From NCBI GenBank assembly GCA_030429975.1, contig JAUIGB010000001.1:108190-172189 (forward strand): a stretch of DNA of 64,000 nucleotides, written 5' to 3'. Position numbers and translations under genes: made by a program. This stretch comes from a bacterium. Lineage in GTDB: Bacteria; Patescibacteriota; Saccharimonadia; Saccharimonadales; Saccharimonadaceae. Below are positions 52,543 through 60,994 of this stretch, in pieces (positions within the stretch are counted from its first letter, which is position 1; every line of letters begins with the position of its first letter). Below the pieces are notes generated by a model that saw nothing but the letters and a program-made list of their open reading frames with translations, ran no database searches and had not been told where the DNA came from.

Positions 52543-52554
52543 GTCCGGCCGGAC
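52543..52554. promoter_or_regulatory. GTCCGGCCGGAC palindrome upstream of the PaaX-like gene
   Basis: Identical to the 12-base core at 52010-52021, and followed by a similar AT-rich run (AGAAAATTAAGATAT versus AAAAAATTAAACTAT). It overlaps the spacer/-35 region of the leftward promoter (GATACT eight bases before the ATG), as expected for an autorepressor operator. Confidence 0.7.
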
Positions 52555-52718
52555 AGAAAATTAAGATATTTTTTTTACGCTATATTGGATGGGGATTTTG
52601 TGGGCAAAAAGTAAAGGTAAAAAGTTTGTTTTGATTTGTATTCGAAAACATTTTGGAATATATTTATAAACTAGCCAAAAAGTCGTTCTCAAACCTCGCA
52701 AAAGCATAAGTAGTACGG

Positions 52719-52724
52719 TATAAT
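52719..52724 (+). promoter_or_regulatory. -10 element of the PrgI-VirB4 operon
   Basis: TATAAT 10 bases before the ATG at 52735. It would drive the run of tightly packed genes up to 62614. Confidence 0.6.
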
Positions 52725-52734
52725 CGTAACAGAT

Positions 52735-53742
52735 ATGGCGGTATACAAAGTACCTCAAGACGTCGAGGCGGACGACAAGCTAATCGGTCCGTTTAGTTTT
52801 CGTCAATTTATTTACCTTATTATCGTCGCTATTTCCTTGGCGGGCGCATGGGGTCTGGGTCAACTTTTCCCCGTTTTGGCAATCCTGCCTCTGCCGGTAA
52901 TTCTATTTTTTGGTACTCTAGCGCTACCACTGCGCAAAGATCAGCCCATGGAGGCTTATCTGTCCGCAGTGGTTTCTTTTTACTTCCTAAAATCCCATAA
53001 AAGGCTTTGGTTGCCAGATGGAATTGATTCATTCGTGACTATCATTCCGCCAAAAAACTCAGAGAGAATTTTGACGAAACAATTCGACGACGCCGAAGCA
53101 AACAAGCGTTTAGACTATTTGACCAGCCTGGTCGATTCACATGGCTGGGCTATTAGAGGTGTTCAGGCTGCCGACACATCCGTAAGCAATGACCTGTATT
53201 ATGAGTCGCAACAAGCAGCCGACGTGATGGATAATTCTAGCCCATCGGCCCAGGCTATGACCGAGAGGTTACAAAACGCCGCCACTTCTAGGCGCGAAAG
53301 TGCCGTGAGCAACATGAAAACCTCGACTAAAACACCCCCTGCCCAGGCTTCTGACCAGGCGCAAAAAACAACTACAAACACCGACGATACCGCAACTAGC
53401 GACCCCGGTTCGGTCGTTCCATCTGATGATGAGTTGAGAAAGAAAGAGGAGGCCGCGGTAAAGAAACATGCCGAGAAGCAAGGTAGGGACGTAGCCGCCT
53501 ACGCCGCCGCGCTAGCCGAAGAGGCTGCCGAAAACCGTGGAAAACCTGTGCAAAAACCGAGTACAAACACTAGCGCTTCTACCCCTGATACTGATACAAT
53601 GGAACTGACGAATAAGCAGGCGAAGGACTTGTCTAGTCAAGAGGGCGTGACAATAGCGACCATTGCGCATCAGGCAAAGCGCGTTGCTACGGACAACAAG
53701 TCACTAAAAGAAGGCGAGGAAGTGACGATATCACTTCATTAA
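52735..53742 (+). CDS. PrgI-family membrane protein
   Basis: PrgI proteins are small VirB3-like membrane components found next to VirB4 in Gram-positive conjugation systems. The N-terminal ~110 residues fit: YKVPQDVEADDKLIGPFSFRQ, two helices (FIYLIIVAISLAGAWGLGQL and LAILPLPVILFFGTLALPL) and PMEAYLSAVVSFYFLKSHKRLW. The remaining ~220 residues are a Ser/Thr/Ala/Glu-rich, probably disordered tail that is not part of the family core. It is first in the operon with VirB4. Confidence 0.87.
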   Translation: MAVYKVPQDVEADDKLIGPFSFRQFIYLIIVAISLAGAWGLGQLFPVLAILPLPVILFFGTLALPLRKDQPMEAYLSAVVSFYFLKSHKRLWLPDGIDSFVTIIPPKNSERILTKQFDDAEANKRLDYLTSLVDSHGWAIRGVQAADTSVSNDLYYESQQAADVMDNSSPSAQAMTERLQNAATSRRESAVSNMKTSTKTPPAQASDQAQKTTTNTDDTATSDPGSVVPSDDELRKKEEAAVKKHAEKQGRDVAAYAAALAEEAAENRGKPVQKPSTNTSASTPDTDTMELTNKQAKDLSSQEGVTIATIAHQAKRVATDNKSLKEGEEVTISLH

Positions 53743-53762
53743 GGCAAAGGGGATTATAGGGC

Positions 53763-54671
53763 ATGCCTCCAGAACAACAACCACAGGAAGTCGCAAGCGC
53801 ACCACCAGATGGTGCCCCTGCTAATGCTCCTGCGGGCCAGCCCCAACAACCCACGCCACAACAGGGGCAACCGGCAGCTCCTGCGCCACCAGCCGCCGAC
53901 CCACGCGAGGCACACACGCCAGCACCGCCAACGAACCCAAATACTACGCAAAATTCACTACTGTTTTCCGAACTGCGTGATGACATGGTAATCATGAATG
54001 ACGGCAGTTTTCGGGCCGTAGTAGCCTGTAAGTCAATCAACTTTGATCTAATGAGTAGTAAGGAACGCGAAGGTATCGAGTATAGCTACCAGAACTTTTT
54101 GAATTCATTGTACTTCCCCGTGCAAATTCTTATTCGCTCGCAAAGAGTTGATATAGGGCCATATCTAGAACGCCTGACTGATATCCGCAAGGACCAAGAA
54201 AATATGCTTTTGAACATCCTAACCGATGACTATATTGACTTTATCGACACCCTATCCCAAGAAGCCAATATCATGGACAAGACGTTTTACGTAGTCGTTC
54301 CATACTGGCCAATGGGCGATATAGATTCGCTAAAAAGGGGTAGCAAGAGCTTGTTTGGAACTATTTTTGGCGGTACCCCGAAACAACGAGCAATAGTGGT
54401 CAGCGCGGAACAATACGAAAAAGCCAAGGACGAGATAAAAAATCACGTCGATGCTGTAATGAGCGGGCTATACCAACTAGGGGTAAAGTGTGTTCAGCTA
54501 AAGACCAAGGAGCTAGGTGAGTTGTATTACAATTTCTACAATCCAGATACTGCCGTACGTGAACCACTAGGAGATTTTGGAAGCGTAACGGCGATGTATG
54601 TGAAGAAAGGTGAGGGCGATGCGCCTAAATATCACCTAATGCGCGAGGAGGATGCCAACAATGGCCAGTAA
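53763..54671 (+). CDS. TraC/VirB4 N-terminal-domain-like protein
   Basis: 302 residues. A Pro/Gln/Ala-rich disordered start (~60 residues) is followed by LLFSELRDDMVIMNDGSFRAVVACKSINFDLMSS and FLNSLYFPVQILIRSQ, which match the N-terminal, non-ATPase part of TraC/VirB4 proteins. It has no Walker motifs. The neighbouring gene encodes a VirB4 with ATPase, so the N-terminal function appears split or duplicated into a separate subunit. AGGGG is present before the ATG, and the stop overlaps the next gene by 11 bases. Confidence 0.82.
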   Translation: MPPEQQPQEVASAPPDGAPANAPAGQPQQPTPQQGQPAAPAPPAADPREAHTPAPPTNPNTTQNSLLFSELRDDMVIMNDGSFRAVVACKSINFDLMSSKEREGIEYSYQNFLNSLYFPVQILIRSQRVDIGPYLERLTDIRKDQENMLLNILTDDYIDFIDTLSQEANIMDKTFYVVVPYWPMGDIDSLKRGSKSLFGTIFGGTPKQRAIVVSAEQYEKAKDEIKNHVDAVMSGLYQLGVKCVQLKTKELGELYYNFYNPDTAVREPLGDFGSVTAMYVKKGEGDAPKYHLMREEDANNGQ

Positions 54672-56577
54672 AAACAACAAGCTTGACGTTGCCGCGCAAC
54701 AGCGGGCTCGCGAACAAGCCGAGGTAGAGCAGGCTTTTCAAAAAGGCATCACTACTCTACGTGATTTGATAGCTCCGTCTAGTATAGAGATTCACGCGGC
54801 ATACTTCCGACTAGGTACGAAATACGGCAAAACTCTGTACGTTTATGCCTACCCTCGTCAGATTTACACCGGCTGGCTCTCTAGTATCATCAACATCGAC
54901 GAAGTACTCGATGTTAGTATGTTCTTTTATCCCGTCGAGTCCGAAGTGGTCCTAAAGAACCTGCGAAAAAAAGTCACGCAAATGCAGGCGACTATCGCTA
55001 TTAACGAAGAAAAAGGACGCACACGCGACCCTGGCCTAGAGGCCGCGCTAAACGACGCCGAAGAACTTCGTGACGAAATTCAGGTCGGTTCAGAAAGGTT
55101 TTTCCGATACGGCCTGTACATCACCATGTATGCAGATAGCCTGGATGAGCTTAGTTTTATCCAGCACAAGATAGAGACTATATTTGGTCAGCAATTAGTA
55201 TTCAGCAAAGTGGCATCCAGCCAGCAAGAGCAAGGCCTGAATAGCACGTCACCACAAATGACGGATCAACTGCAAATTCGCCGAAACATGAATACGGGTG
55301 CAATTTCTACTAGCTTTCCTTTTACTAGCGCCGACTTGTCGCAAGAAAAAGGAATCCTATACGGAATCAACATGCACAACAATGGCCTAATAATCTTCGA
55401 TAGGTTTACGCTAGAGAACGCAAACATGGTCGTGTTCGCGAAGTCTGGTTCAGGCAAGTCATTCACGGTCAAACTAGAAGCTATTCGCTCTATGATGATG
55501 GGTACCGACGTCCTGATTGTCGACCCCGAAAACGAATATCAAAAACTTTCTGACGCCGTGGGTGGTAGTTACTTACGATTGTCATTGAATTCCGACGTTC
55601 GTGTAAATCCTTTTGATTTGCCTCATGTGGTTGACTCGTCAGAGGCAGACGACGCTTTGCGTGCAAACCTAGTGACTCTTCATGGCCTACTACGGTTAAT
55701 GCTTGGTGGTGCTACGTTGCAAGCCAGTGGTCAAACCAACGTTACCGCCATGACGCCAGCCGAAGAGGCAGACCTAGACCAAGCGTTGATAGACACCTAT
55801 GCCCGCGCCGGTATCACGAGTGACCCGTTGACGCACACTTCGCCTCCTCCCACTATGGTCGACCTATATGACACCCTGGTGCATATGGAGGGTAATGGAC
55901 CTGCGCTTGCCCAGCGCCTAAGAAAATATACCAGCGGTACTTTTGCCGGAATATTCTCGCAACAATCAAATATTGATATAGACAACCAGATGGTTATCTT
56001 TAACATTCGAGACCTAGAGGATGAACTCCGACCGGTAGCCATGTACATCGTCCTATCCCATATTTGGAACGTTGTCAGAAGCCACCTAAAAAAGCGAATG
56101 TTGATCGTAGACGAGGCATGGCAGTTGATGAAGTACGAGGATAGCGCCAACTTCCTATTCAGCCTAGCGAAACGTGCCCGTAAATATTACCTTGGTGTCA
56201 CGACAATCAGTCAAGACGTCGAAGATTTTATGGCTAGTAAAATGGGTCGCGCCATCGTAGCTAACAGTTCTATGCAATTGCTATTAAAACAGTCTCCGAG
56301 CGCCGTTGACGTCTTGGCCGACGTGTTCAAGTTGACAGACGAAGAGCGTAAGCGTTTGTCTAATTTCCCTGTTGGGCAAGGATTGTTCTTTGCGGGCGCC
56401 AATCACGTACATATACAGGTCGTTGCGTCCCGAACCGAGCATCAATTGGTAACAACAAGCCCCGTCCAAATGCTACAACAACAAGAGGAGGCCAGAATGC
56501 AGGCCGAGGCTCAAAAACGCGCCGAGCAAGATCAACAAAAAGCGGCTGGTGGGGCTGGACAACAGGCTGGAGGTTAG
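54661..56577 (+). CDS. virB4: VirB4-family secretion ATPase
   Basis: This is the hexameric ATPase that powers type IV secretion or pilus assembly at the inner membrane. Walker A is FAKSGSGKSFTVK (~residue 265) and Walker B MLIVDEAWQLM (~480), with VLIVDPENEYQKL after the first and VTTISQDVEDFM near the end, as in TraC/VirB4. 638 residues from the ATG at 54661, which has GAGGAGG nine bases upstream; the ATG at 54652 directly abuts that site and is unlikely. A Gln/Ala-rich tail closes the protein. Confidence 0.95.
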   Translation: MASKNNKLDVAAQQRAREQAEVEQAFQKGITTLRDLIAPSSIEIHAAYFRLGTKYGKTLYVYAYPRQIYTGWLSSIINIDEVLDVSMFFYPVESEVVLKNLRKKVTQMQATIAINEEKGRTRDPGLEAALNDAEELRDEIQVGSERFFRYGLYITMYADSLDELSFIQHKIETIFGQQLVFSKVASSQQEQGLNSTSPQMTDQLQIRRNMNTGAISTSFPFTSADLSQEKGILYGINMHNNGLIIFDRFTLENANMVVFAKSGSGKSFTVKLEAIRSMMMGTDVLIVDPENEYQKLSDAVGGSYLRLSLNSDVRVNPFDLPHVVDSSEADDALRANLVTLHGLLRLMLGGATLQASGQTNVTAMTPAEEADLDQALIDTYARAGITSDPLTHTSPPPTMVDLYDTLVHMEGNGPALAQRLRKYTSGTFAGIFSQQSNIDIDNQMVIFNIRDLEDELRPVAMYIVLSHIWNVVRSHLKKRMLIVDEAWQLMKYEDSANFLFSLAKRARKYYLGVTTISQDVEDFMASKMGRAIVANSSMQLLLKQSPSAVDVLADVFKLTDEERKRLSNFPVGQGLFFAGANHVHIQVVASRTEHQLVTTSPVQMLQQQEEARMQAEAQKRAEQDQQKAAGGAGQQAGG

Positions 56578-56583
56578 TAGCCC

Positions 56584-59500
56584 ATGGCCTTGCCAAACAG
56601 ACAAAAACCATCAGTATCTGACGACGATGTAACTCGAGAGATCGCGGATAGAGAAAGTTCGCCAGAATTCGATGATATTCGAGGCGACTTCGACCAGTTG
56701 TCGGATAATGACGAGATCGACGAAGGAGATAGCGAGCCTATCAACTGGGAAGATGATAGTGATGCTAATCCCGTGGAAGACTTTTATAAAAGGAAAGAAA
56801 AAGAACGTAAAAAACGTGGCGCCAAAGTTAACGGCGAATCGAGCGTAAAGGACGAGGAAGAAAATCCGGACGACGTGCCTACGGGTGTTAGCCCAAAAAA
56901 ACTCAATCGATTCAACCGCCTGCGAAACGCATTTATGCGAGGTGGCCCGACGGCAGGAATAATAGGCGGATTAGTTGGCACCTTTGGTCTGGGCTCTATC
57001 GTTTTAGGCCCCGCTAGCTTGCTAGTCAATTTGTCGGATTTACTAGCGAATCATTCCGATCACGGCAATCGTGTCTTTGTAAAAACTGGCCGATCGTACA
57101 TTGCGGCTGTACTGACAGGACAGACCAGAAACTGCGCTGAATCCAAAATAAAATGTAAGTTCGCGACGATTAGCGAATCACGCCTACAACAGTGGCGCGA
57201 GCGCGGAATTACCGTCGATATCGGTGATGGACAAAAGAACACGCTTGGTAGATATAAAGTCCGCGGCCTGGAATATAAAGGCACGAAGGTGACAAATATC
57301 GTCGATTACAAAGGCTTGCGATATACTCATCCGCAATTCAATAGTCTACTCAAGCGCTTTCCGGTAAAGGCAGGTTACATAAACGCCAAGAGCTCATTCA
57401 ACAAAACCCTCACCAAGTTCGGTTTGAACGTATCGGATAGATTTAGGTCCAGCAAGAGTCCAGACAAAGAAACCCGAGAAGCAGAGAATAGAGAAAGGAT
57501 GAACTCTCAAACGGGAGCAAGCGTAGACGCAGATGGTAATACAGACCCCGACAGGGTCAGGAGTACTGTTGATGGAGAGACCGAAAAAGTAAGCTCTGAT
57601 GCAAAAAGCAAACTATCCGGTATTAGAACGGCGGCGGCGGCCACGAGCGGGGTTGCCATACCAGCTATGTTTGCATGTCTTGGTTACGACATTATTCGCG
57701 CAACTCAGGCGGCAATAACACTTTATTGGCACACAGAACTATTAAAATTCGCAACGCCTTTTCTAAAACCGGGCGCGGAACTAAAGGAGGCCGGGGATGG
57801 CGGAAATATAGACTGGGAAACAGTTGAATATTTCGGCGATAGGCTCACTAGACCGGTAACTCAAAAAGAAGCCGACGCGGATCCGAATGATAATATAACC
57901 GACGATATGGTTGGTAAAACCGCTATGGATTCCAAGGGTATAAACGCCGCCCTAAATGGCGATCCTGTACAGAATCCAGACTATACAGCCTGGGCACCTA
58001 GCGTTACTGGAATTGGACTGGTTAGAGAGGCCCAAAAACAATTCGGATCAGACAATATTAGAACCGCATGTAATGCAGCAAAGATAGCCGCCTACACAGG
58101 AGCAATACAGTGCGCCTTTGGCCCTCTTGCCTTGATCAAGTGTGCCGGAGCGGTAGTAGCACAACAGGCTTTCGTACAGATATGGGGCGATGACGTGATA
58201 AAAGTCATCACTGAAAAATTGTCAGAACCCGCCATAGAAGCTATAACAAAAGCGAACCTTACAGATAATCTACATGGTCCGGCTCTCGGCGATGCGCTTG
58301 TTTCGGCCAGTGGAGTGATCGGCGGAAATATGGATAGGTCATCTGGATTCGCAGCGGCTGGTGACGATGCGCAGGCATATCAAGCATATTTAGATATGCT
58401 AAATGACAAAGATTACCAAGATGAACTAATCGCAGATGCTAAGTACGAAGCATCAAAGAATCAACTGAATCCGAATAACCCGTATTCATTCGCGGGGCAG
58501 TTTGCGTCGGGTATATCAACGATGGCCTGGAACGGCACGGGATTCTCGGTGATTTCTAATATGCTAGGTAGCGTGGCATCTATTCCAAAGATAGGAGTCG
58601 CACACGCTGCAAAGGATGGACTATTCATGCCGATACAGATATATGAATCGCAAGCAACCTTTCAGGCTGCCCTAGACAAATGCAACGACCCAGGGCTAGG
58701 GGAGCTAGGCATACCTTGTGCGAACGAATCCGGCAGGGCTATTCCCTATATGTTACCGGTCGTCGAAGAGTGTATGGAAAGCGAAGCCAACGGATCACAA
58801 AGAGTGTGCATAGACGAAGCGATAGACTATCTATACGCACAAAAATACGAAGACGACGACAAGGAAGAGCCTCAACCATTTATCGATCGCGATACCGGAA
58901 AACCTACCGGTATGAATAAATATAGCGCCGAGGAAAAGGAATATAAAAACCCCTTCCTGATGTTCATGCGACATTGCGGAAATGACCGCGAATACCCATT
59001 GGGATATACGGACACGAGCGTCGAGGAAGATAACGAAGACTGGTATATTGGCGCTGAATGTGCAGCCGGAAAAGGATCAAAAATTAACGATGAACAACTA
59101 GCCTGGATGTCATATTACTATCATATGTGCATAGCACTATATGCCAGCGAAGAAAACATTGAATACTGTTGGGAAGACGCACCAACACAAACCGCGACCA
59201 CGACAACGTGTGGAATAGCCGACACTTCCACTCTGGGTGATTTTGCCACTGGTAATAGCACCAGGGGCGAGCCTAGAATGATACTTGTCCATACAACCGA
59301 GGGCGACAGTCTACAAGGTATGGCCGATGCTCTACTGGCTGGAGGAAATTCATATCACGTAGCTATCGAAGAAAGCGGGATGGCACACCGTCTAGTGCCC
59401 GATAATCAGATAGCTAATGGTGCCCGAGGTGCCAATACAGACAGCCTCAATATCGCGTTGGTTGGTTTTGCAGACAAAGGTGCACGACTAGACGCGAGCT

Positions 59501-59715
59501 CGCCGCAAAACCAAACGCTATCGAAATGTATCGCGGAATGGTCGTCCAAATTTAATATACCTACCGAAAAAGTAAGTGGCGCGGGCATATTAAATGGCGG
59601 GTCAACCCGAGGTGTAGCAGGTCATATCGACGTAGCACAAGCAGCCGGTTACAATGATCGTACAGACCCAGGAATAAATTTCCCATGGTCGGAGGTGCTA
59701 GCAAATGCAAAATAG
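56584..59715 (+). CDS. VirB6-partner paralogue fused to a peptidoglycan amidase
   Basis: 1043 residues. Acidic cytoplasmic start; hydrophobic Gly-rich segment at ~119-150; then NCAESKIKCKFATISES, homologous to the 926-residue protein at 40291, with further hydrophobic stretches at ~345-380 and ~495-530. From ~872 to the end is an Amidase_2 (N-acetylmuramoyl-L-alanine amidase/PGRP) domain: MILVHTTEGD (first zinc His), SYHVAIEESGMAHRLVPDNQ, SLNIALVGFA, GVAGHIDVAQ (second His) and RTDPGINFPWSEVL. GGAGG precedes the ATG, six bases after virB4. It probably opens the wall where the machine crosses it. Confidence 0.88.
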   Translation: MALPNRQKPSVSDDDVTREIADRESSPEFDDIRGDFDQLSDNDEIDEGDSEPINWEDDSDANPVEDFYKRKEKERKKRGAKVNGESSVKDEEENPDDVPTGVSPKKLNRFNRLRNAFMRGGPTAGIIGGLVGTFGLGSIVLGPASLLVNLSDLLANHSDHGNRVFVKTGRSYIAAVLTGQTRNCAESKIKCKFATISESRLQQWRERGITVDIGDGQKNTLGRYKVRGLEYKGTKVTNIVDYKGLRYTHPQFNSLLKRFPVKAGYINAKSSFNKTLTKFGLNVSDRFRSSKSPDKETREAENRERMNSQTGASVDADGNTDPDRVRSTVDGETEKVSSDAKSKLSGIRTAAAATSGVAIPAMFACLGYDIIRATQAAITLYWHTELLKFATPFLKPGAELKEAGDGGNIDWETVEYFGDRLTRPVTQKEADADPNDNITDDMVGKTAMDSKGINAALNGDPVQNPDYTAWAPSVTGIGLVREAQKQFGSDNIRTACNAAKIAAYTGAIQCAFGPLALIKCAGAVVAQQAFVQIWGDDVIKVITEKLSEPAIEAITKANLTDNLHGPALGDALVSASGVIGGNMDRSSGFAAAGDDAQAYQAYLDMLNDKDYQDELIADAKYEASKNQLNPNNPYSFAGQFASGISTMAWNGTGFSVISNMLGSVASIPKIGVAHAAKDGLFMPIQIYESQATFQAALDKCNDPGLGELGIPCANESGRAIPYMLPVVEECMESEANGSQRVCIDEAIDYLYAQKYEDDDKEEPQPFIDRDTGKPTGMNKYSAEEKEYKNPFLMFMRHCGNDREYPLGYTDTSVEEDNEDWYIGAECAAGKGSKINDEQLAWMSYYYHMCIALYASEENIEYCWEDAPTQTATTTTCGIADTSTLGDFATGNSTRGEPRMILVHTTEGDSLQGMADALLAGGNSYHVAIEESGMAHRLVPDNQIANGARGANTDSLNIALVGFADKGARLDASSPQNQTLSKCIAEWSSKFNIPTEKVSGAGILNGGSTRGVAGHIDVAQAAGYNDRTDPGINFPWSEVLANAK

Positions 59716-60979
59716 ATTAAAGAGTATCAAAAAACAGCTAAAGCTGATCTTTGCTATATCCCTAGCCATTCCTCTAGTTAATCCAGTAGAAACGAGTTAC
59801 GCGGCCCGTGTTCTATTTTGCGAAACAAATTACGCCCTATATGGCTGCACTGTAAACGAGTGCACGAACGACCCGTCCTCATCTGCCAGGCCAGCATCTA
59901 GCGTTATTGGCGACGGTGGCGGATGTGGCAATAACGCAGGCGAAGACCAGGCGAACAAAGATCAGGTATGGGGATATTTTGTAAATAAATTCACCCAAGA
60001 AGGCTATACGAAAGACGAGGCTGAAAAAGCGACCGCCGGAATAATGGGCAACTGGCTACAGGAGAGTGGATTTAATCCCTATAGGCACGAAGCCCCTAAT
60101 CCCGGTAGCGGATGCAATGGAGCCTCTGGTCCAATCACCGGAACGGTAGGTTTGGGTATAGCGCAGTGGTGCGGATCTAGGCAACAAGACTTAGCAGACT
60201 ACGCCGCAGAAAGAGGAACGGATATTACCTGTCTGGGAACACAGCTGGAATTTACGTGGAAGGAAATGCAGGAGCGCAATCTGCATGTAGATATGAAAGG
60301 ATTGTCGCCAGCGGAATCATCGCAGATTTTTGACGAAATATTCGAAGTATCAAACGGCACCGGTGAACGACAGAAAAAGGGCGAGGATTTGTATAAGGAA
60401 TATACCGGCAAAGACCCTGGAACACTTACTGCTTCCGCCCAAGACACCGGTAATGGCTGCACCACACCCGGTGTTATAGGATCGGGAGCAATACCGGGTG
60501 AAACCTGTGCAGAAGCGCAGCCAGCTGTTCAGGAAGCGATAGCAGACGATAGAGTTATTCTAGGCGGTAATGCTGAAACGGAACATGAAGATTTAAGTAT
60601 ATGTTCGGATACACCCTTGGAAAATTGCACCGAAGGGACAAGGGGGATAACTCAACGCGGACTTATGGCAGGGGTTAATAGTACTGGAACTAACAGCGTT
60701 ACCTTGACCTCTATACACCAGGACCATGGTTGCGATAGTGGCGACCACCCAAATGGACTTGCGTTAGATATAGGGGCAGTTAATGGCGAGTTATGTCATA
60801 CAGATTCTACTGCCTGTGATGCGTTATTCAAATATTATATTGAAAATGCCGAGGAACTAGGTATTCGCTGGATAATCTATAATGGTTCTGGTTGTCAGGA
60901 AGCAGTATCTGGCAACGAAAATATCTCAGAGTGTAGAGGTGATCATAGCGACCACATACATGTGAGTTTTAGAGAGTAG
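59705..60979 (+). CDS. secreted two-domain wall hydrolase: phage-tail lysozyme plus M15-like peptidase
   Basis: 424 residues. A signal peptide-like start (LIFAISLAIPLVNPVETSYA) is followed by a phage-tail-lysozyme domain (~85-238): GIMGNWLQESGFNPYRHE with the catalytic-type Glu, and GTVGLGIAQWCGSRQQDL. The C-terminal region (~265-424) has DHPNGLALDIG and SDHIHVSF, the His/Asp/His set of M15/LAS carboxypeptidases. It could thus cut both glycan and peptide. GGAGG in front of the ATG lies within the end of the amidase gene (11-base overlap). This is the VirB1-type role in type IV systems. Confidence 0.87.
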   Translation: MQNRLKSIKKQLKLIFAISLAIPLVNPVETSYAARVLFCETNYALYGCTVNECTNDPSSSARPASSVIGDGGGCGNNAGEDQANKDQVWGYFVNKFTQEGYTKDEAEKATAGIMGNWLQESGFNPYRHEAPNPGSGCNGASGPITGTVGLGIAQWCGSRQQDLADYAAERGTDITCLGTQLEFTWKEMQERNLHVDMKGLSPAESSQIFDEIFEVSNGTGERQKKGEDLYKEYTGKDPGTLTASAQDTGNGCTTPGVIGSGAIPGETCAEAQPAVQEAIADDRVILGGNAETEHEDLSICSDTPLENCTEGTRGITQRGLMAGVNSTGTNSVTLTSIHQDHGCDSGDHPNGLALDIGAVNGELCHTDSTACDALFKYYIENAEELGIRWIIYNGSGCQEAVSGNENISECRGDHSDHIHVSFRE

Positions 60980-60994
60980 GTGATGTAAGATACC

